Below, piece by piece: positions 16,979 to 26,407 of a stretch of DNA of 64,000 nt. The notes under the pieces are model-generated. The model was given only the letters and a program-made list of their open reading frames with translations, was not told the origin of the DNA and did not search any database. Source of the DNA: Kosakonia sp. H02. Its GTDB lineage: Bacteria > Pseudomonadota > Gammaproteobacteria > Enterobacterales > Enterobacteriaceae. Each line of letters begins with the position of its first letter. Position 1 is the stretch's first letter. Both the position numbers and the translations under genes were made by a program. The stretch lies in the NCBI GenBank assembly GCA_030704225.1, contig CP131915.1, positions 558,001 through 622,000 on the forward strand, written 5' to 3'.

Positions 16979-19641
16979 TTACGAATCACGTAATGCAAAA
17001 TGCCATCGTTACGGTAATAGGTCAGTTCCGTCGACGTATCAATGCGACAGCGACACTGCAACACCTCTTGCGATCCGTCCGCGCGGGTTAAGATAACCGG
17101 CAACTCACCACCCGGTTTGATATTTTCCAGGTCAGCAACATCCAGCCGCTCTTCGCCGGTAAGTGCCAGGGTTTTGCGTGTCACTCCCTGCGGAAACTCC
17201 AGCGGCAGGATGCCCATGCCAATCAGGTTCGAGCGGTGAATACGTTCGAAGGATTCGGCAATGACCACGCGGATCCCCAGCAAACGCGGCCCTTTCGCTG
17301 CCCAGTCACGGCTGGAGCCAGAACCATACTCTTTACCCGCAATGACCGCCAGCGGCGTGCCTTCCTGCTGATAGCGCATGGCGGCGTCGTAGATGGATAC
17401 TACTTCGCTGCCCGGCAGATGCCGCGTCATGCCGCCTTCTATGCCCGGCACCATTTCGTTACGAATGCGGATATTGGCAAACGTGCCGCGCATCATCACT
17501 TCATGGTTACCGCGTCGCGAGCCATACGAGTTAAAATCGCGCCGCTCGACGCCATGGCTTTGCAGATAACGGCCTGCCGGGCTATCGGCTTTAATGCTGC
17601 CTGCCGGGGAGATATGGTCAGTCGTTACCGAATCGCCCAGCATGGCAAGGATCCGCGCACCGTGAATGTCTTCTACCGGTTTCGGCTCAGCCAGCATCTC
17701 ATCAAAGAACGGCGACAGGCGGATATAGGTGGAGTCATTCTGCCAGCCATACGTGTCCGAACGTTCAACCTGAATGGATTTCCACTCCTCCGTGCCTTCA
17801 AACACTTCGGCGTACTCTTTGCGGAACATATCCGTCGAAACTTGCTCAACGGCACGGGCAATCTCTGCGCTGGAGGGCCAGATATCTTTCAGATAAACCG
17901 GGTCGCCTTTGCGATCGTGTCCCAGTGGATCGGTAGCAAGGTTGATGTTCATATTCCCCGCCAGCGCATAAGCGACAACCAGCGGCGGCGATGCCAGCCA
18001 GTTGGTTTTGACCAGCGGATGGATACGCCCTTCAAAGTTACGGTTACCGGAAAGCACCGCCCCAACGGTAAGATCCCCCTGGCGAATCGCCTGTTCAATA
18101 GGCTCTGGCAGCGGGCCAGAGTTACCAATGCAGGTCGTGCAACCATAACCGACCAGGTTAAAACCCAGCTCATCGAGATACGGCGTCAGTCGGGCCTGCG
18201 CCAGGTAGTCAGAGACCACTTTCGAACCGGGCGCTAACGAAGCTTTTACCCACGGCTGGCGTTTCAGGCCAAGTGTGACGGCTTTTTTCGCCAGCAGCCC
18301 GGCGGCCATCAGCACGCTGGGGTTGGACGTATTGGTACAGGATGTAATCGCAGCAATCACCACCGCGCCGTCCGGAAGCTGGTATTGGTGGCCCTTCAGT
18401 ACATAATCAACCGGCTTGCGATCTTTCTGAGCGGTATTGAGTTCGAGTTCAGTGCTCGCCGCAAACGCTTTTGGTACTTCGCCAAGGGCGACACGATCCT
18501 GCGGGCGTTTCGGCCCGGCGATGCTGGCCTCAACATCATTCATGTTCAGCTCGAGCGTACTGGTAAAGACCGGCTCGTCGCCCGGGTTACGCCACATGCC
18601 CTGTGCTTTGGCGTAAGCTTCGACCAGCGCCACCTGCTCTTCACTGCGCCCGCTCAGGCGCATATATCCCAGCGTGACGTCATCAATGGGGAAAAAACCA
18701 CAGGTTGCGCCATATTCCGGTGCCATGTTTGCAATGGTGGCACGGTCAGCGAGCGGCAGCGAATCTAACCCGTCGCCGTAGAACTCGACAAATTTACCGA
18801 CCACGCCATGTTTACGCAGCATTTGCGTTACGGTCAGCACCAGGTCAGTTGCGGTGATGCCCTCACCCAGCTTGCCGGTCAGTTTAAACCCGACCACATC
18901 GGGGATCAGCATCGATACAGGCTGGCCGAGCATCGCGGCTTCCGCTTCGATACCGCCAACGCCCCAGCCCAGCACGCCCAGCCCGTTAATCATGGTGGTG
19001 TGCGAATCAGTGCCGACCAGCGTGTCCGGGTAGGCCACCCACTCTTTATTCTGTAATTCGCTCCAGACAGCTTTACCGAGGTATTCCAGGTTGACCTGGT
19101 GGCAAATCCCGGTTCCGGGCGGAACGACACTAAAGCGGCTAAAGGCTTGCTGTCCCCAGCGCAGGAAAACATAACGTTCGTGATTGCGCTCCATCTCGAG
19201 GCGCACGTTTTCTTCGAACGCGTCATCATCGCCGAAATGATCAACAGTAACAGAGTGGTCGATAACCAGATCGACCGGGGATAAAGGATTTACTTTCGCG
19301 GTATCGCCGCCAAGACGTTTTACCGCCTCGCGCATTGCCGCTAAATCAACGACGGCAGGAACGCCGGTAAAGTCCTGCATTAATACCCTTGCCGGGCGGT
19401 AGGCGATTTCACGATCGGCATGAGCGGTTTTAAGCCAACCGGCCAGGGCGTGGATATCGTCTTCGGTAACGGATTCGTCATCCTGCCAGCGCAGGAGATT
19501 CTCAAGTAACACTTTGAGGGACTTGGGTAAACGTGCAATATCCCCAAGTTGTTTTGCAGCCAGCGGCAAGCTGTAGTAATGGTACGTTTTATTCTCAGCC
19601 TGCAACGTGTCCTTACTGGCTTCACGTAGGGTCAACGACAT
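16966..19641 (-). CDS. acnA: Aconitate hydratase A
   Basis: Citrate-isocitrate isomerase of the TCA cycle, the stress-stable [4Fe-4S] aconitase, 891 residues as in E. coli. The cluster cysteines lie in SCTNTSNPSVL and GCTTCIGNSGP, and the C-terminal swivel domain has KEYGSGSSRDWAAKGP. The start at 19641 (MSLTLREASKDTLQ) follows AAGGAGGAGCAC; the longer open frame to 19758 runs through the promoter region. In E. coli the gene is controlled by stress and respiration regulators; I did not map those sites. Its 3' end carries a tandem duplication. Confidence 0.97.
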   Translation of the reverse strand: MSLTLREASKDTLQAENKTYHYYSLPLAAKQLGDIARLPKSLKVLLENLLRWQDDESVTEDDIHALAGWLKTAHADREIAYRPARVLMQDFTGVPAVVDLAAMREAVKRLGGDTAKVNPLSPVDLVIDHSVTVDHFGDDDAFEENVRLEMERNHERYVFLRWGQQAFSRFSVVPPGTGICHQVNLEYLGKAVWSELQNKEWVAYPDTLVGTDSHTTMINGLGVLGWGVGGIEAEAAMLGQPVSMLIPDVVGFKLTGKLGEGITATDLVLTVTQMLRKHGVVGKFVEFYGDGLDSLPLADRATIANMAPEYGATCGFFPIDDVTLGYMRLSGRSEEQVALVEAYAKAQGMWRNPGDEPVFTSTLELNMNDVEASIAGPKRPQDRVALGEVPKAFAASTELELNTAQKDRKPVDYVLKGHQYQLPDGAVVIAAITSCTNTSNPSVLMAAGLLAKKAVTLGLKRQPWVKASLAPGSKVVSDYLAQARLTPYLDELGFNLVGYGCTTCIGNSGPLPEPIEQAIRQGDLTVGAVLSGNRNFEGRIHPLVKTNWLASPPLVVAYALAGNMNINLATDPLGHDRKGDPVYLKDIWPSSAEIARAVEQVSTDMFRKEYAEVFEGTEEWKSIQVERSDTYGWQNDSTYIRLSPFFDEMLAEPKPVEDIHGARILAMLGDSVTTDHISPAGSIKADSPAGRYLQSHGVERRDFNSYGSRRGNHEVMMRGTFANIRIRNEMVPGIEGGMTRHLPGSEVVSIYDAAMRYQQEGTPLAVIAGKEYGSGSSRDWAAKGPRLLGIRVVIAESFERIHRSNLIGMGILPLEFPQGVTRKTLALTGEERLDVADLENIKPGGELPVILTRADGSQEVLQCRCRIDTSTELTYYRNDGILHYVIRNMLT

Positions 19642-19778
19642 GTGCTCCTCCTTAATAACAGGGATTGCTTTACCCTGATGCTCGTCAGGGTCTGTATTAA
19701 AGATAACACAAACATATCGTAACGTTTTGATAACAACCCAAATTGCTACAAAAGGCAAAAACAGCTGAGAGGGAGAAA

Positions 19779-19808
19779 ATAAAAAACCCCGCTGATGCGA
19801 GGTTTTTC
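19779..19808 (-). terminator. Terminator downstream of ymiC
   Basis: Stem of 11 positions (one mismatch) AAAAACCCCGC / GCGAGGTTTTT with a four-base loop. On the reverse strand it ends in a long T run, so it ends transcription from ymiC just before the acnA promoter region. Confidence 0.75.
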
Positions 19809-19814
19809 AATTCA

Positions 19815-19913
19815 TTACTGAAGGGCCAGCCAAACGATTTCGCCCCAGATAAGCGCAGAAACGGAAAACGCTGTAAGCCATGACCAATATTTCATTCCGC
19901 AATCATTATCCAT
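19815..19913 (-). CDS. ymiC: YmiC, small single-helix membrane protein
   Basis: A 32-residue protein, MDNDCGMKYWSWLTAFSVSA then LIWGEIVWLALQ, predicted to be one membrane helix. It resembles my recollection of E. coli YmiC, which has MKYWSW, then an AFS.S pattern and W.E..W near the end, at the same place beside acnA. The start is uncertain: an in-frame ATG at 19940 would give 41 residues, and the Met of MKYWSW would give 26. None has a strong ribosome site. A good terminator follows the stop. The function is unknown. Confidence 0.7.
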   Translation of the reverse strand: MDNDCGMKYWSWLTAFSVSALIWGEIVWLALQ

Positions 19914-20050
19914 AAATTTATTACCAGAAAATCTATTCATTTAAACTGAGTCTTTACTCAATTCATTTATGCTGTGTATTAATTAAAGAGTACAAAAGAT
20001 CGTATCAATGAATAGCGGGATAATTTCCCACATTGATTCTGATGATAAAT

Positions 20051-20221
20051 TTATTGTTTTTTGATGTCGTTTTCAGAGAAGGCGTCAATAAAAGCTTTCT
20101 GCTGTGGCGTCAACTTCCAGGAGGCCGGGAGAGTGGTCACAGGTTTGTTTTTCGCTTTCGGTGGCGTGTCATGAAGCTGACATACTTGCTTAACTGGTTC
20201 GTATCGACCCGCTATAGCCAT
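20051..20221 (-). CDS. yciX: YciX, small protein
   Basis: A 56-residue soluble, basic protein starting MAIAGRYEPVKQVCQLHDTP and ending in a Lys-rich tail. Its start is one base after the ymiA stop, so the two are translationally coupled. In E. coli a yciX gene of similar size lies at this position between ymiA and acnA; the name is given on position and size, with less certainty about sequence. A short C-terminal block (TPQQKAFIDAFSEN) looks helical. No function is known. Confidence 0.7.
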   Translation of the reverse strand: MAIAGRYEPVKQVCQLHDTPPKAKNKPVTTLPASWKLTPQQKAFIDAFSENDIKKQ

Positions 20222-20222
20222 T

Positions 20223-20351
20223 TTAACCCCAAAATTTCCAGACCAGGAACGCGACGACTGCCCAAAACACGGCAGAGCCGAGAAATACCGCCAGCCAGGC
20301 TTTACGCTTCAGCTCGGGGTCCCTTTGCGGTTCTTCACTTCCTGTTGGCAT
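20223..20351 (-). CDS. ymiA: YmiA, small membrane protein
   Basis: A 42-residue protein with a charged N-terminus (EEPQRDPELKRKAW) and one C-terminal membrane helix (about residues 22-40, FLGSAVFWAVVAFLVWKFWG). It closely matches my recollection of E. coli YmiA and has the same place downstream of cysB. The ATG at 20351 gives MPTGSEEP. One base separates its stop from yciX. Expression and function of this family are poorly known. Confidence 0.82.
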   Translation of the reverse strand: MPTGSEEPQRDPELKRKAWLAVFLGSAVFWAVVAFLVWKFWG

Positions 20352-20664
20352 TGCTAACCTCGTACAATCGACATCACTTATCATTTTGGACACCAACAAT
20401 CGGTAGAATTAATCATGAGATGAGACAAATCCTAAAAGAACTTTAGCCGAAAATCCAGTGAATTTACTCACTATGTCCAAAGAAATATTTAATCTTTTGA
20501 CCAGAAATAAATTATTGAAGTAATAAATTTGCACAGTTGCAATTTAGTTTCTATTTTTGTCACTTAATTGAGACGGTGTCGCTTTAGAATTGTGAAGTCA
20601 ATCACCCGGAAAGATGATTGTATCAAAGATGATGATAATTCTAATTTGGCTTTAGGGAGCATTA
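20352..20664. other. AT-rich gap between cysB and ymiA
   Basis: About 310 AT-rich bases upstream of ymiA. It should contain the ymiA-yciX promoter, but I could not pick a pair of -35 and -10 elements with confidence. A 137-codon forward open frame (20033-20446) crosses ymiA and yciX antisense and is not supported. Confidence 0.4.
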
Positions 20665-20665
20665 T

Positions 20666-20693
20666 GGGTATCTTTTCGGGCGATAAGATACCC
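20666..20693 (-). terminator. Hairpin downstream of cysB
   Basis: Perfect 9-bp stem GGGTATCTT / AAGATACCC with a 10-base loop, seven bases beyond the cysB stop. No T run follows on the reverse strand, so termination may be partial and allow read-through to ymiA-yciX. Confidence 0.5.
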
Positions 20694-20700
20694 TTCGGCA

Positions 20701-21675
20701 TTATTTCTGCGGCAACTTAATATCTTTAAACATCGCTTCGATATCATCGTTAGAACGTAATGCCACGGCGGCATCAACCACATCACGCGTTAAATGCGGC
20801 GCAAAGCGTTGAATAAAATCATACATATAGCTACGTAAGAAGGTGCTACGGCGAAAACCGATTTTCGTGGTGCTGTGGCTGAAAATTTCATGGGCATCCA
20901 GCTTCACCAGGTCCGGATCGGACACCGGATCGACCGCCATACTGGCAATCACCCCCACGCCCAGCCCCAGTCGTACATAGGTTTTAATCACATCAGCATC
21001 GGTCGCGGTAAAGACAATGCGTGGCGTCAACCCGGCGCGATTGAACGCAGTATCCAGCTCAGAACGCCCCGTAAAACCAAAGGTATACGTCACCAGTGGA
21101 TATTGCGCTAACTCATCAATACTCACAGATTGCTTCGCCGCCAGCGGGTGATCTGGCGTGACAACGATAGAACGGTTCCAGTGATAGCATGGCAGCATGA
21201 CCAGATCGTCGTACAGATGCAGCGCTTCAGTCGCGATGGCGAAATCAGCATTGCCTTTCGACACCGCCTCAGCAATTTGCGTCGGTGATCCTTGATGCAT
21301 ATGCAACGAGACGCGCGGGTAACGCTCAATAAAGCCTTTAATCACGTTAGGCAGCGCATAACGAGCCTGAGTGTGGGTGGTGGCAACGTACAGCGACCCT
21401 TTATCCGGCCAGGTATGCTCCCCCGCCACGGATTTTATCGCCTCAACTTTCGATAAAACTTCCCGGGCGATACGGATGATTTCCTGCCCGGCCGGTGTCA
21501 CCTGGGTAAGATGTTTACCACTGCGGGCAAAAATTTGTATACCGAGTTCATCTTCAAGCATACGGACTTGCTTACTGATGCCAGGCTGCGAAGTGTAAAG
21601 CCCCTCCGCCGTGGAGGAGACATTGAGGTTGTGATTCACCACCTCAACAATATAGCGAAGCTGCTGTAGTTTCAT
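20701..21675 (-). CDS. cysB: CysB, LysR-family activator of the cysteine regulon
   Basis: Master activator of sulfate assimilation genes, using N-acetylserine as inducer. The 324-residue protein has the LysR helix-turn-helix in about residues 1-60 (NLNVSSTAEGLYTSQPGISK) and a periplasmic-binding-protein-like effector domain after it. The length and N-terminus (MKLQQLRYIVEVVNHN) are as in E. coli. It stands between topA and ymiA on the same strand. CysB represses its own gene in E. coli; I did not identify the operator in the AT-rich upstream gap. Confidence 0.97.
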   Translation of the reverse strand: MKLQQLRYIVEVVNHNLNVSSTAEGLYTSQPGISKQVRMLEDELGIQIFARSGKHLTQVTPAGQEIIRIAREVLSKVEAIKSVAGEHTWPDKGSLYVATTHTQARYALPNVIKGFIERYPRVSLHMHQGSPTQIAEAVSKGNADFAIATEALHLYDDLVMLPCYHWNRSIVVTPDHPLAAKQSVSIDELAQYPLVTYTFGFTGRSELDTAFNRAGLTPRIVFTATDADVIKTYVRLGLGVGVIASMAVDPVSDPDLVKLDAHEIFSHSTTKIGFRRSTFLRSYMYDFIQRFAPHLTRDVVDAAVALRSNDDIEAMFKDIKLPQK

Positions 21676-21811
21676 GACAGACCATCCGAATTGCGCAAAC
21701 GGGTTATCGCTTAAGACGATTTCATAATAAAAAAGTGAATAGCTATAACAACTATATCATTTATAGCTTCTGTGTATAGCGAGGAACTAAGAATAATAAC
21801 GCATGAATGAA

Positions 21812-21834
21812 AAGGGCCGGAAAGACCGGCCCTT
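21812..21834 (-). terminator. topA terminator
   Basis: Perfect 9-bp stem AAGGGCCGG / CCGGCCCTT with an AAAGA loop. On the reverse strand it is followed by TTCATTC after a CCCTTTT run, directly downstream of topA. Confidence 0.8.
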
Positions 21835-21856
21835 AAAGGTAGGTAACTGAAGTCGC

Positions 21857-24454
21857 TTATTTTTTCGCTTCAACCCACTTGCTGTCGATAAAGAACGCAG
21901 ACCAGCCGGTGGCTTTGCCGTCCTTCTCAGAAGCGACGTACTGTTGCTTCGTTTTACGGCTAAAGCGGACAATGGTTTTGTTACCCTGCGGATCTTCCTG
22001 CGGTGCATCGGCCAGATAACGCAATTTTTCCGGCAGACGATCGCGGAAGCGATACAGCTCTTCCACCAGCGGCGCGCGCGTTTCGCGAGATTTCGGGAAC
22101 GTGTTGGCGGCAAGGAACACGCCCGCAGCACCGTCACGCAGCACAAAATAAGCGTCTGATTTCTCGCATTTCAGCTCCGGCAACGGCACCGGATCTTCCT
22201 TCGGCGGCGCAACTTCACCATTGCGCAGGATTTTACGCGTGTTCTTACAGTCGTCGTTGGTGCAGGCCATGTACTTACCAAAGCGCCCCATTTTCAGGTG
22301 CATTTCAGAACCGCATTTTTCACACTCAACGATCGGACCATCGTAGCCTTTGATGCGGAACTCGCCCTCTTCGATTTCGTAACCGTCACAAGTTGGGTTA
22401 TTGCCGCACACATGCAACTTGCGTTTCGGATCGATCAGATAGCTGTCCATCGCCGTGCCGCACTTCTGGCAGCGACGTTTCGCACGCAGCGCGTTGGTTT
22501 CGGCGTCATCGCCTTCCAGCACGTTGAGCACTTCATTTTCCGGCACCAGGTTAATGGTGGTTTTGCAGCGCTCTTTTGGCGGCAGAGCATAGCCAGAACA
22601 GCCGAGGAACACACCGGTACTGGCGGTACGAATACCCATTTTACGACCACAGGTCGGGCAATCGATGCTGGTGAGCACCATCTGGTTTGGACGCATGCCG
22701 CCCGCTTCCGGATCTTGCTCAGCCTGTTCCAGTTGACGCGAGAAATCGCCAAAGAAACTGTCCAGCACTTTTCGCCACTCGGCCTCGTGGTTCGCCACGC
22801 GGTCAAGGCTATCTTCCATCTGTGCAGTGAAATCGTAGTTCATCAGTTCACGGAAGTTCTCTTCCAGACGATCGGTAACGATTTCACCCATTTTTTCCGC
22901 ATAGAAGCGGCGGTTTTCAACGCGAACATAACCCCTGTCCTGAATGGTCGAAATGATCGACGCATAGGTAGACGGGCGGCCAATACCGCGTTTTTCCAGT
23001 TCCTTAACCAGCGATGCTTCGCTAAAACGTGCGGGTGGTTTGGTAAAGTGCTGCGCCGGCGTCAGTTCAATAAGGGAGAGTTCATCGCCCTTATTCACTG
23101 CCGGGAGAGTGCGATCTTCATCACCCTTACGCAGCGCAGGCATGACCTTTGTCCAGCCATCGAAGCGCAAAATACGCCCACGCGCTTTCAGGCGGAAATC
23201 ACCGGCACCGACGGTCAATGTAGTGGAGTCATACTTAGCAGGCGTCATCTGGCAGGCCACAAACTGACGCCAGATCAGCTGATACAGTTTCTGCGCATCC
23301 ACTTCCATGTCTTTTAACGATTCCGCTAACACGCCAACATCAGAAGGACGAATCGCTTCGTGCGCTTCTTGTGAGTTCTCTTTGCTGGCGTACTGGTTGG
23401 CGCTTTCTGGCAGGTATTTTTTGCCAAAATTATCTGCGATATAGCCGCGAACCATGCTTATTGCATCCTGACTCAGGTTAGTTGAGTCGGTACGCATATA
23501 AGTGATATAGCCCGCTTCATACAGACGCTGCGCCATCATCATGGTTTTCTTCACGCCATAACCCAGGCGCGTACTGGCAGCCTGTTGCAGCGTGGAGGTA
23601 ATAAAAGGTGCGCCAGGCTTACTGCTCGTCGGCTTATCTTCGCGATCGAGCACGGTATAACGCGCTTTTTCCAGCAGGCTGACGGCCGCCATGGTCTGTT
23701 CGCGGTTAACCGGGCGGAAAGCTTTATCGCCCTCGTGGGTCACCTGCAATGGCAGTGAATCACCGCCTGGCGTTGCCGTTACAGCATCGATTTCCCAGAA
23801 CTCTTCCGGAACGAAGGCTTTGATTTCGCGTTCGCGCTCAACCACCAGGCGAACCGCCACGGACTGCACGCGTCCGGCGGATAAACCACGGGCGATTTTC
23901 TTCCACAGCAGAGGGGAAACCATATAGCCCACAACGCGGTCCATAAAACGACGCGCCTGTTGAGCATTAACACGGTCAATATTCAGTTCGCCCGGCGTTT
24001 CAAAAGCCTGACGAATCGCATTCTTGGTAATTTCGTTGAACACTACACGGCTGTAGCGTTTTTCGTCGCCGCCGATCACTTCCCGCAGGTGCCATGCAAT
24101 GGCTTCCCCTTCGCGGTCAAGGTCGGTTGCGAGATAGATGTGGTCGGCTTTTTCTGCCAGCGATTTCAGCTCGGAAACCACCTTCTCTTTGCCTGGCAGC
24201 ACTTCATAATGTGCGTCCCAGTTGTGCCATGGGTCGATCCCCATGCGGTTAACAAGCGCGCCCCGCTCATCCTTTTTAGGCTTCTTAGCCGGTTTGGTGG
24301 CGGTGGATTCTGCGCTCTTTTTAGGTGCTGAACCACTGGTCGGCAAATCGCGGATATGACCTACGCTGGATTTCACCACGTAGTCATTGCCCAGATATTT
24401 ATTGATCGTTTTGGCTTTTGCCGGGGACTCAACGATAACGAGAGCTTTACCCAT
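21857..24454 (-). CDS. topA: DNA topoisomerase I
   Basis: Type IA topoisomerase of 865 residues that relaxes negative supercoils. The TOPRIM domain covers about residues 3-145 (ATDLDREGEAIAW), the active-site Tyr is residue 319 (YITYMRTDST), and three C-terminal zinc-finger units (CPTCGRKMG, CQKCGTAMD, CEKCGSEMH) bind single-stranded DNA. The ATG at 24454 gives MGKALVIVESPAKAK and the E. coli length; a GTG two codons upstream is less likely. The gene is divergent from yciN. Confidence 0.97.
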   Translation of the reverse strand: MGKALVIVESPAKAKTINKYLGNDYVVKSSVGHIRDLPTSGSAPKKSAESTATKPAKKPKKDERGALVNRMGIDPWHNWDAHYEVLPGKEKVVSELKSLAEKADHIYLATDLDREGEAIAWHLREVIGGDEKRYSRVVFNEITKNAIRQAFETPGELNIDRVNAQQARRFMDRVVGYMVSPLLWKKIARGLSAGRVQSVAVRLVVEREREIKAFVPEEFWEIDAVTATPGGDSLPLQVTHEGDKAFRPVNREQTMAAVSLLEKARYTVLDREDKPTSSKPGAPFITSTLQQAASTRLGYGVKKTMMMAQRLYEAGYITYMRTDSTNLSQDAISMVRGYIADNFGKKYLPESANQYASKENSQEAHEAIRPSDVGVLAESLKDMEVDAQKLYQLIWRQFVACQMTPAKYDSTTLTVGAGDFRLKARGRILRFDGWTKVMPALRKGDEDRTLPAVNKGDELSLIELTPAQHFTKPPARFSEASLVKELEKRGIGRPSTYASIISTIQDRGYVRVENRRFYAEKMGEIVTDRLEENFRELMNYDFTAQMEDSLDRVANHEAEWRKVLDSFFGDFSRQLEQAEQDPEAGGMRPNQMVLTSIDCPTCGRKMGIRTASTGVFLGCSGYALPPKERCKTTINLVPENEVLNVLEGDDAETNALRAKRRCQKCGTAMDSYLIDPKRKLHVCGNNPTCDGYEIEEGEFRIKGYDGPIVECEKCGSEMHLKMGRFGKYMACTNDDCKNTRKILRNGEVAPPKEDPVPLPELKCEKSDAYFVLRDGAAGVFLAANTFPKSRETRAPLVEELYRFRDRLPEKLRYLADAPQEDPQGNKTIVRFSRKTKQQYVASEKDGKATGWSAFFIDSKWVEAKK

Positions 24455-24460
24455 ATTCAC

Positions 24461-24836
24461 CTTTACCTAATTAAATTCTTCCAGAAATGCGCCGCCCGTT
24501 GCGTCACACCCACTGACAAACAGTCACTATTGCGGCGGCGTCAATGGATATCAACCCCTCAATATTGCCCGTCCCGTAAAAAAGAAGCGTTCAGATGACT
24601 GAGATCTCAGGCTTTTTCGCGGCGAAGAGGTGTAGCAAGACGATATTACGGTCGAATGTCAAGCAAATCTGTTGCCAGATTGACGAAAGCGTCACACTGT
24701 ACCTGATAAAATTTGTTACGCAACTTTATTAGCATGCAATAGCCAATCGCGCCAGCTTGACGGTGACGTAAACCCTTTACAAAGAAAGGGAAAATTTGCC
24801 CCTGGACGCCACCGGCGGTAAACTTCGCCAAATTTT
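24461..24836. other. Divergent intergenic region topA / yciN
   Basis: About 380 bases between the starts of topA (reverse) and yciN (forward). In E. coli this region holds several supercoiling-sensitive topA promoters. I could see a strong yciN ribosome site (GAGGAGG, 24837-24843) but did not assign individual promoters. No convincing small gene lies here. Confidence 0.4.
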
Positions 24837-24849
24837 GAGGAGGATGAAA

Positions 24850-25101
24850 ATGAACACGACATCTCAACCTATCGATCGGCAGTCTTTGCTTGACCTGGCC
24901 AACCAACTCATTCGCGACCATGAAGATACCCTTGCAGGGATTGCGGCGACCGACGTGACCCAACGCAACGGCGTGCTGGTTTTTAGCGGGGAGTTTTATC
25001 TTGATGAACAAGGGTTGCCGACAGCAAAAAGCACGGCGGTGTTCAATATGTTCAAGTACTTAGCGCATGAACTGTCCGAAAAATACCATTTAATCGATTA
25101 A
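24850..25101 (+). CDS. yciN: YciN, DUF2498 family protein
   Basis: An 83-residue acidic, soluble protein, nearly the same as E. coli YciN (REHEDTLAG-like block seen here as RDHEDTLAGI, and LDEQGLPTAKSTAVFNMFK). No enzymatic motif is visible and the function is unknown. The ATG at 24850 lies six bases after GAGGAGG and gives the E. coli length; ATG codons at 24844 and upstream are in frame but badly spaced. It is convergent with sohB, with a shared terminator between. Confidence 0.92.
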   Translation: MNTTSQPIDRQSLLDLANQLIRDHEDTLAGIAATDVTQRNGVLVFSGEFYLDEQGLPTAKSTAVFNMFKYLAHELSEKYHLID

Positions 25102-25104
25102 ACA

Positions 25105-25132
25105 AAAACGCGAGGCACAGGCCTCGCGTTTT
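25105..25132. terminator. Bidirectional terminator yciN / sohB
   Basis: Perfect 12-bp stem AAAACGCGAGGC / GCCTCGCGTTTT with an ACAG loop and flanking A and T runs. It ends both convergent transcripts. Confidence 0.92.
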
Positions 25133-25134
25133 GC

Positions 25135-26181
25135 TTACATCATCGGTTTTTGCCCGCGCTGCCACCAGCGCATTAGCAAGCGATCGATACTTTCGGTCGC
25201 ACTGCCGGTAAACCGCTCCATCAGTTTTTTACGATGCTGATAGCGAACGCCGATCACTTCGTGATTTTCGATAAGCCCCAGCAGCAGTTCATCACTGGTG
25301 CCGACGGCATCGACAAGCCCTTTTTCCAGCGCTTGCGTGCCGTACCAGTGCTCACCGGTCGCCACACTTTCAATATCAAGTTGCGGGCGCATCTGGCTGA
25401 CGAAGCCTTTAAACAGATCGTGAGTTTCATTCAGGCTTTCGCGGAATTTCTGTCGCCCTTCTTCCGTGTTCTCACCCAACAAGGTCAGGGTGCGCTTAAA
25501 CTGCCCGGCGGTATGCAGTTCAATATCAATATCTTTACTTTTGAGGAAGCGGTTGAAGTTGGGGATCTGCGCGACCACGCCAATCGAACCGATAATGGAG
25601 AACGGGGCCGCGACAATTTTATCGCCGACGCAGGCCATCATATAACCGCCGCTCGCTGCGACTTTATCAACGGCAATGGTCAACGGAATATGTTTATCGC
25701 GCAGGCGCTGCAATTGTGAAGCGGCAAGCCCATAACCATGAACCACGCCGCCAGGGCTTTCGAGACGTAAAAGCACCTGATCCTGCGGCTTCGCCACGCT
25801 AAGCACGGCGGTTATCTCTTCGCGCAATGAATTGACTTCTGCGGCATCCATACTGCCTTTAAAATCGAGGACATAAACGCGTGATTTGCCACTCTCTTGC
25901 GACTCACCCGTTTTCGCTTTGCCTTTTGCGACCTTCGCTTCCGCCTTCAGTTTTTTCTTCTGTGCTTTGTGCCAGAATTTCTGTTGGTGGTGGCCCAGTA
26001 AGGCGACGGACATCTCCTCCTGCATCTCTTTATAGTGTTCGCTCAAGCGGGTGATTTTAAGCTCCCCCCGCTGGCGTTTGCGCTGCGTCAAATTAATGAC
26101 CAGCGTCGCGATAAACGCAATCGCCACCACAACGGTTGCAATTTTGGCTAAAAATAAACCATATTCCGACAGTAATTCCAT
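25135..26181 (-). CDS. sohB: SohB, S49-family inner-membrane peptidase
   Basis: A 348-residue protein of the signal-peptide-peptidase-A family (S49). An N-terminal membrane helix at about residues 8-30 is followed by a Lys/Ala-rich linker and the protease domain. The nucleophile region is VAASGGYMMACV, and SIGVVAQIPNF lies downstream. The family cleaves membrane or signal peptides. SohB was found in E. coli as a multicopy suppressor of degP. The start at 26181 (MELLSEYGLFLAK) gives the E. coli length; the 63-codon upstream extension is not conserved. It is divergent from yciK. Confidence 0.94.
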   Translation of the reverse strand: MELLSEYGLFLAKIATVVVAIAFIATLVINLTQRKRQRGELKITRLSEHYKEMQEEMSVALLGHHQQKFWHKAQKKKLKAEAKVAKGKAKTGESQESGKSRVYVLDFKGSMDAAEVNSLREEITAVLSVAKPQDQVLLRLESPGGVVHGYGLAASQLQRLRDKHIPLTIAVDKVAASGGYMMACVGDKIVAAPFSIIGSIGVVAQIPNFNRFLKSKDIDIELHTAGQFKRTLTLLGENTEEGRQKFRESLNETHDLFKGFVSQMRPQLDIESVATGEHWYGTQALEKGLVDAVGTSDELLLGLIENHEVIGVRYQHRKKLMERFTGSATESIDRLLMRWWQRGQKPMM

Positions 26182-26407
26182 GCGTACCACCTTGGTTACT
26201 TCACTCGACAATCGCACCAGTGTACATGAGCCATACGGGCGCGTCTCGCGCCAGCAAAACATCCAGCCCGCCATGTTGCTGAATTTTTTAACACTCCTGG
26301 GTGTAAAGGTTGCGCAACTCTCCCCTTGACTGATTGAAATAGGCGGACGTTTAAGGCATAAAGCCAACACATGAAGGTGATTACAGGCTCCGGCCTGAGG
26401 AGACAGT

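Noticed and set aside
19642..19758. N-terminal extension of AcnA
   Set aside because: The ATG at 19641 has a strong ribosome site and gives the known 891-residue protein.
20033..20446. 137-codon forward frame between acnA and cysB
   Set aside because: It is antisense to ymiA and yciX, which have conserved patterns and coupled spacing.
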